A stretch of DNA of 64,000 bases. Source: JBBRVP01 sp038246785 (GTDB lineage Bacteria > Actinomycetota > Actinomycetes > Jiangellales > Jiangellaceae). The notes beneath the pieces are model-generated. The model did no database searches. It had not been told where the DNA came from and saw only the letters and a program-made list of their open reading frames with translations. The stretch is taken from the NCBI GenBank assembly GCA_038246785.1, contig JBBRVP010000016.1, positions 1-64,000 of the forward strand. The letters run 5' to 3'. Shown piece by piece: positions 1 through 7,029 of the stretch. How positions within the stretch are numbered: position 1 is the stretch's first letter; every line of letters starts with the position of its first letter. Both the position numbers and the translations under genes were made by a program.

Positions 1-1468
1 GGAAGAAGCTCGTGTCGACGACGTAGAGGTTGTCCACCTCGTGCGCCTTGCAGTCCGTGTCGAGGACCGAGGTCGCCGGGTCGCTGCCGAAGCGCACCGT
101 CCCGGCCTGGTGGGCGCAGCCCGCGACGGGGATGTCGTTCTTCATGTAGACGTCGCGGGGGATCAGGTGGTGCGGGTGCATCCCCAGGTGGCTCAGGTGC
201 TTCTTCACCCGGTGGTACAGCTGCTCGAGCGGCTCCCGGTTGTTCGGTGTGTAGCTCAAGACGATGTTGCCATCGCCACCCAAGGTGACTCGGTTCGCCG
301 GGTCGGGTAGGTCCTCGACCGAGAGCCAGAAGTCCACGGCACGCTCGGCCACGTCGTCGAGGGCGAACGTCGGCGCCAACGTCGTCTCGAGGGGCTTCTC
401 CCCCCGGTACATCGGCGCCGAGGACTTGCCCACCATCTGCAGGTTGCCCATCGGGTAGTCGAATTCGCTGTCGCCGAAGTAGTAGTCGTTGAGGCCCAGC
501 GTCTTCTGGAACCGGGTGTCGTTCTTCTCCAGCGAGACCGCCAGGAACGCGCGGCTGTTGTGGAACACGTAGTTGCGCCCGACCTGGTCCGAGCCGTTCG
601 CCAGTCCGTGCGGGTGCTTGTCGTTGGCGCTGGCCAGCAGCAGCTTCGCGGAGTTGGCTGCGCCGGCGGAGACCACGACGACCGATCCGGTGAAGCGCTG
701 CTCGGTGCCGTCGATCTCGGCGACCACCGAGGTGACCGACCGCCCCGACGGGTCGGTCTCGAGCCTGCGTACGTTGGCGTTGCGCACCAGGGTCACGTTG
801 TCGTGCCGCAGCGACGGACGCACGGCGATCACGTCGGCGTCGGACTTGGCATGCACCAGGCAGGGGAAGCCGTCACAGGTCGCGCACCTGATGCAGGTGC
901 TCAGCGCGGGGTTCTCCTCGTCGAGCATGATCCCGCAGGGGGCGTGGAAGGGATGCAGACCGACGTTGGTGAGGTCGTCGAACAGGCGCTGGATGCGCGG
1001 CTCGTGGGAGACCGGGGGAAACGGGTACGGCGCGCCGGCCGGCGGCTCGGACGGGTCCTCCCCCCGGACGCCGTGCACCTGGTAGAGCTGCTCGGCTTGC
1101 GTGTAGTAGGGCTCGAAGACGTCGTAGCCGACCGGCCAGGCGGGCGAGATCCCGCCGTGGTGCTTGAGCTCGCCGAAGTCCCGCTCGCGCAGCCGGTACA
1201 GCGCGGCACCGTAGAACTTCGTCGCCCCGCCCACGAAGTAGTGGATCTGCGGCTGGAACGCCTTTCCCTTGTCGTCATACCAGGTGTCGGCGGAGACGTA
1301 CCGGTTGTCGACGAAGACTGCCGTCGCGTCCCAGTTCTCGATCTCGCGGGGAAGCCAGTCGCCTCGCTCCAGGATCAGGACCCGCTTGCCGGAGGGGGCC
1401 AGCCGGTGCGCCAGGGTGCCGCCACCGGCACCGGACCCTACGATGATCACGTCATACTCGTCGGCCAT
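1..1468 (-). CDS. GMC-family FAD oxidoreductase (3' end cut by window)
   Basis: Flavoprotein of the glucose-methanol-choline oxidoreductase type, expected to oxidise an alcohol or sugar with FAD as cofactor. Reading leftwards from the ATG at 1468, the protein opens with MADEYDVIIVGSGAGGG, the Rossmann dinucleotide-binding motif, then LILERGDW. A cysteine-bearing stretch follows (ALSTCIRCATCDGFPC, encoded near 860-910), as in the long bacterial GMC proteins related to cholesterol oxidase. The frame stays open to base 1 and ends in AGCAHQAGTVRFG and VDNLYVVDTSFF, the C-terminal GMC region carrying the catalytic His, so only a short tail is missing. GAGGAG lies 6 bases before the ATG. The gene sits 10 bp behind the NADH dehydrogenase gene and is probably co-transcribed with it. 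Substrate unknown. Confidence 0.88.
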   Translation of the reverse strand, partial: MADEYDVIIVGSGAGGGTLAHRLAPSGKRVLILERGDWLPREIENWDATAVFVDNRYVSADTWYDDKGKAFQPQIHYFVGGATKFYGAALYRLRERDFGELKHHGGISPAWPVGYDVFEPYYTQAEQLYQVHGVRGEDPSEPPAGAPYPFPPVSHEPRIQRLFDDLTNVGLHPFHAPCGIMLDEENPALSTCIRCATCDGFPCLVHAKSDADVIAVRPSLRHDNVTLVRNANVRRLETDPSGRSVTSVVAEIDGTEQRFTGSVVVVSAGAANSAKLLLASANDKHPHGLANGSDQVGRNYVFHNSRAFLAVSLEKNDTRFQKTLGLNDYYFGDSEFDYPMGNLQMVGKSSAPMYRGEKPLETTLAPTFALDDVAERAVDFWLSVEDLPDPANRVTLGGDGNIVLSYTPNNREPLEQLYHRVKKHLSHLGMHPHHLIPRDVYMKNDIPVAGCAHQAGTVRFGSDPATSVLDTDCKAHEVDNLYVVDTSFF

Positions 1469-1478
1469 CGGTGTCTCC

Positions 1479-2816
1479 TCAGGGGGTGGTCGGGCCGGCG
1501 CCCGCGGGTTCGGGCCGGTCCAGCGAGATGTGGGGCGCGTCCTCGTCCTCCGCGGCCCAGGCGATCCGCCGAGGTGCCGTCGACGCCTCGACGGTCGCCG
1601 CGTGATCGCGGTCGAAGTAGTCCCAGGCCCAGGTGATGAAGGCGTCGGTCTTGCTGTGCACCCCGCTGAGCAGCATCGCATGCACGCCGAGCCAGGCCGC
1701 GAAGGCCAGCGGGCCCTCGACCTGGTGGCGATGCTTCCCGACTTCTGCGACGGCGGCGTTGCGGCCGATCATCGCCATGATGCCCTTGTCCTTGTACTTG
1801 AAGGGCTTTGCGGGCTCGTCCCGGAGCTCACGCAGGATGTTCTCGGCCGCCCACCGGCCCGCCTGCTGCGCCACGGACCCCAGCTGCGGCAAGACCGGGG
1901 CCGCGTCGTCACCGGACGGGATGTTCGCGACGTCGCCGACGGCATAGACGCCGGGGTAGCCCTCGACGGCCAGGTCGGGACGGACGTCGAGGCGTCCGCC
2001 GCGGCCGGGTGTGGGGCCGGAGGTCGCCGCGACGGCCGAGGCCGACTCGCCGCCTCCCCACACCACGGTCCGGGCCAAGATGGTGTCGCCGTTGTCGAAC
2101 TCGACCCGATCGGGGTGGACCCCGGTGACACCGACCCCGAGCTTGACGACCGCGCCGTCTCTGGTCAGCTTCTCGAGGGCATAGCCGTGGGCCCTCCTCT
2201 CGAACTGCCCGAGCAGAGCCGGTCCGCGGTCGACCAGAGTGATCTGACCAACCTGGTCGAGCCGTCCGCTGCCCCGAAGGGCGGCCATCAGCTCGGCCAG
2301 GGCACCGGTGGTCTCCACGCCGGTCGGGCCGCCGCCGACTACCACCACGTCCAGCGCGCCCGCGCCGACGGCGTCATGACCAGCCATCGCCTGCTGGAGC
2401 AGGTCCTGGAGGTGAACTCGCAGCCGTTCGGCGTCGGCCACCGAGTAGAGCGGGAACGCGTGCTCGGCGGCACCGGGCACCCCGAAGAAGTTCGGCCGGG
2501 CTCCCGCCGCCATGACCACGTGCGACCCGGTGAGCGTCCGCCCGTCGGACAGAAGCAGGGTGCGCTCGGACAGGTTGGCCGCCGCCACGTCCGCGGTCAC
2601 GACCGTCACCGACGGGTGCTCCTTGAAGATCGTGCGATGCGGGCGCGCGACGTCTTCGGCGGGCAGCTGCGAGCTGGCGACCTGGTACAGCAAGGGCTGG
2701 AACTGGTGGTAGTCGTTGCGATCGACGAGCGTGACGTCGACATCCTCGTCGGCCAGCCGAAGTGCGGCGGCAACCCCAGCGAGGCCACCACCCAGCACGA
2801 GCACATGTTCAGCCAT
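1479..2816 (-). CDS. Type II NADH dehydrogenase (NDH-2-like flavoprotein)
   Basis: Single-subunit FAD/NAD(P)H oxidoreductase of 445 residues, the usual NDH-2 length; the family passes electrons from NADH to quinone at the inner face of the membrane without pumping protons. The N-terminal FAD motif is VLGGGLAGVAAA (about residues 6-17), followed by VDRNDYHQFQPLLYQVAS, which is highly characteristic of NDH-2. A second nucleotide motif, VVVGGGPTGVE, lies mid-protein (NADH site), and GVYAVGDVAN is the second FAD contact. The C-terminal third (KDKGIMAMIGRNAAVA, LSGVHSKTDAFITWAWDYF) is the membrane-anchoring part. It lies 11 bp after the GH15 gene and 10 bp before the GMC gene, so electrons from the flavoprotein dehydrogenase and the quinone pool may be linked (inference). 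Confidence 0.9.
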   Translation of the reverse strand: MAEHVLVLGGGLAGVAAALRLADEDVDVTLVDRNDYHQFQPLLYQVASSQLPAEDVARPHRTIFKEHPSVTVVTADVAAANLSERTLLLSDGRTLTGSHVVMAAGARPNFFGVPGAAEHAFPLYSVADAERLRVHLQDLLQQAMAGHDAVGAGALDVVVVGGGPTGVETTGALAELMAALRGSGRLDQVGQITLVDRGPALLGQFERRAHGYALEKLTRDGAVVKLGVGVTGVHPDRVEFDNGDTILARTVVWGGGESASAVAATSGPTPGRGGRLDVRPDLAVEGYPGVYAVGDVANIPSGDDAAPVLPQLGSVAQQAGRWAAENILRELRDEPAKPFKYKDKGIMAMIGRNAAVAEVGKHRHQVEGPLAFAAWLGVHAMLLSGVHSKTDAFITWAWDYFDRDHAATVEASTAPRRIAWAAEDEDAPHISLDRPEPAGAGPTTP

Positions 2817-2827
2817 CCGTCACCGCC

Positions 2828-4690
2828 TCACAGCGACAGTTCCGCGAGGCGCTCGGTGAGGACGATCCGGCCCGCGGCCTCGATGAGCGCCAGGTGGGAG
2901 AAGGCCTGCGGGAAGTTGCCGAGGTGACGCGCGCGTTCGGTCTCGTACTCCTCGGCGTACAGACCGAGCGGCGAGGAGATCCGCAGCAGGCGTTCCATGA
3001 GGTCGGTCGCCTGCCGCATCTCCCCCACGATGGCCAGCGCCGAGACCAGCCAGAACGAGCAGATCAGGAACGTCCCCTCCTTGCCCGACATCCCGTCGTC
3101 GGTCTCGCCGGTGACGTAGCGCAGCACGAAGCCGTGCTCGGTGAGCTCGGTCGAGATCGCGTCGACTGTGTCCCTCATCCGTTCGTCGCTACCCGGCAGG
3201 AAGCCGAAGATGGCCGCGAGCAAGGTCGAGGCGTCGAGCGCGTCGGTGTCGTAGTGCTGACGCAGGACACCCCGGTCGCTGACGCCGTGCTCGAGGATGT
3301 CCGCCCGGATCTCGTCGGCGGTCTCGCCCCACGCCTGCTCGAGCTTGGGGTCGTCGCGGATCGCGGCCAGCTTGGCCGCACGGTCGAGGGCGACCCACCC
3401 CATCAACTTGGACGACACGTAGTGCTGCGGTGCCCCCCGGGCCTCCCAGATGCCTTGGTCCGGCTCGCGCCAGGACGCGACGGCGCATTCCGCCTGGGAC
3501 TGGACCAGCGGCCACAGCCGTCGGGGCAGGTGCTTGCTGCGGCGGGTGTGCAGCAGGAGCGAGTCGAGGACGGCTCCGTAGACGTCGTTCTGGCGCTGGT
3601 CGAACGCGCCGTTGCCGATCCGGACCGGGTGAGCACCCTCGTAGCCGGACAGCTCGTCGCGGGTCGACTCGCTCAGGTCGCGTCGGCCATCGATCCCGTA
3701 CATGATCTGCAAGCCGCCGTCCTTGTTCGGCTCGAGATCGGCGACGAACTGCATGAACTCGTCGGCCTCCCAGTCCAGGTTGAGGTAGTGCAGCGCCTGC
3801 AGGGTGAACGTCGAGTCGCGCATCCAGGTGTACCGGTAGTCCCAGTTGCGCTCTCCGCCCGGTGTCTCCGGCAGCGAGGTCGTCAACGCGGCCACGGTGG
3901 CGCCCGTGGGCATGTAGGTCAGGCCCTTGATGGTGAGAGCGGACCGCTCGAGCGGATGCCGCAGGGGGTGGTCGGGGATGCGGGCTCGGGCCAACCAGTT
4001 GCGCCAGTACCGGACGGTCGCGTCGATGCGTGCTTCCGCGTCCTCGACATCTGCAGGTGAGGCGAGGCCGTCGGCCCACGACAGCGCGCAGAAGGCACGC
4101 TCGCCCTTCGAGAGCACATGCCGGGCGCGGGCGGAACTGCCCTCGAGGCCGATCGACAGGTCGGTGCTCAGCCGGAAGGCCTGCCCGGTCCAAGAGGCGT
4201 CGGCGGTGTGGCCGTCCGCGTCGGCCAGCGTCCACTGGGCGTGCTCGCTGCCGTAGTCGAACACCGGCTCGCAGACCAGCTCGATCTCGACGGCACCGTC
4301 GAGGCACTCGACGGTGCGTACGAGCAGGTGCTCGGCGTCGTCGTCAGCCGGCGGCCGGGTGTGGGGTGTCACGACGTCCGGCCCCCGACGCGGCCCCATC
4401 GTCAACGCGTCGCGCACGACGACCCAGCTACCGGCTGTGTGCCAGGTGGTCGTCATGACGTTGGTGCCGGGGACGTACGCGCGGGCGGTCGGGGTGTTGA
4501 TCCCGAACGGGCCGAAGCGGAAGTAGCCGGCTCCCCGGTCGAGCAGGTTGCCGAACACGCTCGGCGAGTCGAACGCGGGCACGCAGAGCCAGTCCACCGA
4601 ACCGTCGGGAGCGACCAGGGCGCCGGTGTGACAGTCGGAGAGGAAGGCGTAGTCGGCGATGGGTGGGAACGGCGAGCTGGCCGTGTCCAT
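2828..4690 (-). CDS. Glycoside hydrolase family 15 (glucoamylase/trehalase-like)
   Basis: Cytoplasmic GH15 enzyme of about 620 residues. The N-terminal trehalase-like domain begins PPIADYAFLSDCHTGALV and DGSVDWLCVPAFDSPSVFGNLLD. The (alpha/alpha)6 barrel carries NWDYRYTWMRDSTFTLQAL, the typical substrate-binding motif with a catalytic acid candidate, and a late EEGTFLICSFWLV-type region (here GKEGTFLICSFWLVSAL). In actinobacteria such proteins hydrolyse trehalose or act on maltodextrins; sequence alone does not decide. I take the ATG at 4690 (MDTASSPFPPIADYAF) because a GGGGG Shine-Dalgarno lies 8 bases before it; an upstream in-frame ATG at 4753 adds a proline/cysteine-rich leader that looks non-coding. 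It is the first gene of the minus-strand operon with NDH-2 and the GMC flavoprotein. Confidence 0.87.
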   Translation of the reverse strand: MDTASSPFPPIADYAFLSDCHTGALVAPDGSVDWLCVPAFDSPSVFGNLLDRGAGYFRFGPFGINTPTARAYVPGTNVMTTTWHTAGSWVVVRDALTMGPRRGPDVVTPHTRPPADDDAEHLLVRTVECLDGAVEIELVCEPVFDYGSEHAQWTLADADGHTADASWTGQAFRLSTDLSIGLEGSSARARHVLSKGERAFCALSWADGLASPADVEDAEARIDATVRYWRNWLARARIPDHPLRHPLERSALTIKGLTYMPTGATVAALTTSLPETPGGERNWDYRYTWMRDSTFTLQALHYLNLDWEADEFMQFVADLEPNKDGGLQIMYGIDGRRDLSESTRDELSGYEGAHPVRIGNGAFDQRQNDVYGAVLDSLLLHTRRSKHLPRRLWPLVQSQAECAVASWREPDQGIWEARGAPQHYVSSKLMGWVALDRAAKLAAIRDDPKLEQAWGETADEIRADILEHGVSDRGVLRQHYDTDALDASTLLAAIFGFLPGSDERMRDTVDAISTELTEHGFVLRYVTGETDDGMSGKEGTFLICSFWLVSALAIVGEMRQATDLMERLLRISSPLGLYAEEYETERARHLGNFPQAFSHLALIEAAGRIVLTERLAELSL

Positions 4691-4808
4691 GTCCAGCCCC
4701 CTACAGCCCGGGGCGATCGGGCATGGTCCCGCCGCCTGCGCAGTTCGCGGCACCGGCGGCGTACGTCGGGTGCAGGCTCATCCACGTGCTCCTTGCCTCG
4801 GTCGACTC

Positions 4809-4841
4809 GTCCGGCCAGGCCACAGCGTGTGCTGGCCGGAC
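4809..4841. terminator. Perfect 10-bp stem hairpin, probable terminator
   Basis: GTCCGGCCAG (4809-4818) pairs with CTGGCCGGAC (4832-4841) around a 13-nt loop. It lies in the 296-bp gap between the start of the GH15 gene and the stop of the DUF7144 gene, so it fits a terminator for the latter on the minus strand. There is no T-tract, as is common in GC-rich genomes. I see no gene in the rest of 4691-4986. Confidence 0.55.
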
Positions 4842-4986
4842 TCCCTTGGGCGCTCACCCTCCGCGACTCCCCGGCTCGCGGCATCACCCCTGCTAGATGA
4901 CCCGGCTCGTGGGCGCTGCGCCCGCGGTCGGTGACCATTCCCTTGGCCTGCGCGCGGGGCACCGGGCCGGTGCCGGCATCCAGGTG

Positions 4987-5466
4987 TCACCGGGTGGGAG
5001 CGAGGCTCTCCTTCAGCTCTCGACCGTGAACGGCGAGGGCGTAGATGACGATGACGTCCAGCGCGATGGTCACGACGGACCACGCCGGGTAGGCGGCGAG
5101 GAAGGCGATGCTGGTGACGGCGCTGACCAACGCCAGCACGATGCCGACGATGCGCGCCCAGAGCTGCCCGACCATCATGCCGACGCCTGCGGCGATGGCC
5201 AGCACGCCGATCACCAGGTGCAGCCATCCCCAAGCCGAGTAGTTCGTGGTGACGAGCAACCGCTCCCTCCCGGCGTCCAGCATGTGGTGACCGAGCAGAG
5301 CCGCGAACCCTTGCAGGATGTGGAACGTGCCCGTCAGCGCGAGGATCGTGCCGGCGAAGAAGATCCACCCCACCCAGCCGGTGGCCACGCGACCCGGCTG
5401 TCCCCCGGGCGTGACGGGCTCTCGGGGGCTACCCGTGTCGTCGGCTGTCGGGCCCACCTCGCTCAC
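4987..5466 (-). CDS. DUF7144-family membrane protein
   Basis: Integral membrane protein of 159 residues. After a hydrophilic N-terminus of about 28 residues there are four predicted transmembrane segments: GWIFFAGTILALTGTFHILQ, the WGWLHLVIGVLAIAAGVGMM segment, IVGIVLALVSAVTSIAFLAA and WSVVTIALDVIVIYALAV. The glycine/tryptophan pattern GWLHLVIG and a late YALAVHG are typical of the DUF7144 family, small membrane proteins of unknown function common in actinobacteria. It is transcribed away from the DUF6325 gene at 5704, from a 237-bp divergent gap. It opens the stress island described in the summary. Function unknown. Confidence 0.8.
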   Translation of the reverse strand: MSEVGPTADDTGSPREPVTPGGQPGRVATGWVGWIFFAGTILALTGTFHILQGFAALLGHHMLDAGRERLLVTTNYSAWGWLHLVIGVLAIAAGVGMMVGQLWARIVGIVLALVSAVTSIAFLAAYPAWSVVTIALDVIVIYALAVHGRELKESLAPTR

Positions 5467-5703
5467 CGCCGCCTCCCGATCACCGGCCCGCCCAACCCGG
5501 CGAGCCCTCGTACGCCAGCCTCCTGCCGGCTGACACGCGCACGCCTCCCCCGGCCCGGATGAGCAGCCGCGCGCGAAGCCCGACCCCGATCGTCGCGTCG
5601 CGTCGCGTCATCCGCGTCGGACGATGCCGTCGGCCCGGCCGGCTGCCACCGTGGCGACCACCGGCGGCGCTGCCCGCCGCCCGAGCGCGACGGAGAGGAC
5701 CAC

Positions 5704-6162
5704 ATGGCCGCGACCGATATCGACGAGATGGGCCCGGTCGACTATCTCGTCGTCGAGTTCCCCGCCGGCTCCCAGCAGTTCACCGGAGCGATGGCCGAGC
5801 AGCTCGCCAGGCTCGTGGAGGCGGGAACGATCCGCGTGCTGGACATGCTTGTCCTCACCAAGGACGACCGCGGCGACGTGGAGGCGTTCGAGATGGACGA
5901 CCTGGAGGGACTGGACGAGCTGCGCCAGGTCGAAGCCGAGCTCGCGGACATCCTCGCGGCCGACGACGTCGCGCACCTCGCCGCTGCCATGGAGCCGGGC
6001 AGCGCCGCCGGCGTGCTCGTCTGGGAGAACGTGTGGGCGGCTCCGTTCGCGGTCGCTGCCCGCCGGTCCGGCGGCCAGCTCGTGGCCAGTGGCCGCATCC
6101 CCATCCAAGCGCTCGTCGCCTCCCTGGAGGCCGACGAGTCCCTCACCGAGGACGGAGCCTGA
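5704..6162 (+). CDS. DUF6325 family protein, copy 1
   Basis: Soluble 152-residue protein of the DUF6325 family, which has no assigned function. The hallmark N-terminus MGPVDYLVVEFP is present, then a helix, a strand with IRVLDMLVLTKDDRGDVEAFE, and the C-terminal block SAAGVLVWENVWAAPFAVAA followed by RRSGGQLVASGRIP. A paralogue lies at 14549-14989 on the other strand, sharing DYLVVEFP, ENVWAAPFA and RRSGGQLVASGRIP. The fold pattern (beta-alpha-beta-beta...GG-L) resembles DUF1269, found two genes downstream. A GGAGAGGACC ribosome-binding region precedes the ATG. The next ORF begins one base after the TGA, so the two are translationally coupled. Confidence 0.85.
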   Translation: MAATDIDEMGPVDYLVVEFPAGSQQFTGAMAEQLARLVEAGTIRVLDMLVLTKDDRGDVEAFEMDDLEGLDELRQVEAELADILAADDVAHLAAAMEPGSAAGVLVWENVWAAPFAVAARRSGGQLVASGRIPIQALVASLEADESLTEDGA

Positions 6163-6163
6163 G

Positions 6164-6319
6164 ATGCCACTGCGACGAGCTCGAGTCGCCCGCCGCGGCG
6201 TCATCGGCGCCCCTGTAGCGCGCACCGCCGCGGTCGTCGGGACAGCCGCCGTCGTCTCGCACGGCGTGAACCGCCGGCAGGACCGCCGCGGAGACCGCCG
6301 CGACCGGCGCAGGTTGTAG
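6164..6319 (+). CDS. Small basic protein paired with DUF6325 (SHOCT tail absent)
   Basis: A 51-residue, strongly basic protein (MPLRRARVARRGVIGAPVAR... ending RRDRRRL). The ATG overlaps the end of the DUF6325 stop region and no other start is plausible. Its middle, VARTAAVVGTAAVVSHGVNR, aligns with RTAVVAGTATAVSNRVSRRQ of the SHOCT protein at 14211-14501, which also neighbours a DUF6325 gene. Thus this is the N-terminal half of that protein family with the proline linker and SHOCT domain missing; it ends in an arginine/aspartate run instead. The central stretch could be a short membrane helix. Function unknown; the pairing with DUF6325 suggests a joint role. Confidence 0.65.
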   Translation: MPLRRARVARRGVIGAPVARTAAVVGTAAVVSHGVNRRQDRRGDRRDRRRL

Positions 6320-6454
6320 TCCACGCCCGCGCTCCCGCCCCGCACGATCTGCCCGCTGGCTACCGACTGGATCACCCCGGCGTCGTGAGGACGCCGCCGG
6401 CCACCCACTCCTAGCCTGTGGGTGCCACTCACCCCCGATCCCCAGGAGACACGG

Positions 6455-6943
6455 ATGTCCGAGCTCATCGTCATCGGCTACGACGACCACGCCACCGCCA
6501 CCCAGGCCTACAACCGGGTGCTCGACCTGCAGAAGGACATGATCGTCCAGCTCCAGGGCCTCGCCACCGTTACCGTCGACGCCGAGGGCAAGAGCCACGT
6601 GGAGACGCCACAGAAGATCGTCGGCGTCTCGGCGGCCTCGGGCGCGCTGTGGGGCATGCTCATCGGCCTGCTGTTCTTCGTGCCCTTCGTGGGCCTCGCC
6701 CTCGGGGGAGCCATGGGGGCGCTCATGGGCAAGATGGGCAAGACCGGCGTCAACGCCGAGTTCCAATCCCAGGTGCAGTCGCTGCTTACCCCCGGTCATG
6801 CGGCCGTCGTGGTCATGGCGTCGAAGATCACCGAGGACAAGTTCGCCGACGCGATGCGGCCGTACGGCGGCACGCTGCTGAAGACCTCGCTGTCCGAGGC
6901 CGACGAGCGGGAGCTCGCGCACGAGCTCGGACCCCAAGGCTGA
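6455..6943 (+). CDS. DUF1269-family membrane protein
   Basis: Protein of 162 residues. The N-terminal domain MSELIVIGYDDHATATQAYN is the start of DUF1269, and VTVDAEGKSHVETPQKIVG matches the conserved second strand. A glycine-rich hairpin of two membrane segments follows (GALWGMLIGLLFFVPFVGLA and GGAMGALMGKMG), as in the family, where this part resembles glycine-zipper segments. The C-terminal domain ends in AAVVVMASKITEDKF and PYGGTLLKTSL. ATG chosen because CCAGGAGAC lies 5-13 bases upstream; the extension to 6422 is not needed. DUF1269 genes are often found beside stress-related membrane proteins and the family is functionally uncharacterised. Distant similarity to the neighbouring DUF6325 protein is visible (see findings). 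Confidence 0.85.
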   Translation: MSELIVIGYDDHATATQAYNRVLDLQKDMIVQLQGLATVTVDAEGKSHVETPQKIVGVSAASGALWGMLIGLLFFVPFVGLALGGAMGALMGKMGKTGVNAEFQSQVQSLLTPGHAAVVVMASKITEDKFADAMRPYGGTLLKTSLSEADERELAHELGPQG

Positions 6944-7029
6944 GACTGGCCGGTCCGCACCGCTTGACCGTCACTGGCCGTGGCCCGCTCGCGGGCATTG
7001 GGCCGGTGGCGTCCATACATCGGTCGTCC

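Noticed and set aside
2762..4060. Long plus-strand open frame across the GH15 gene
   Set aside because: It is a shadow frame in high-GC DNA; the minus strand has clear GH15 motifs and the shadow has none. The same holds for the long frames at 5608-6474 and 17268-19928.
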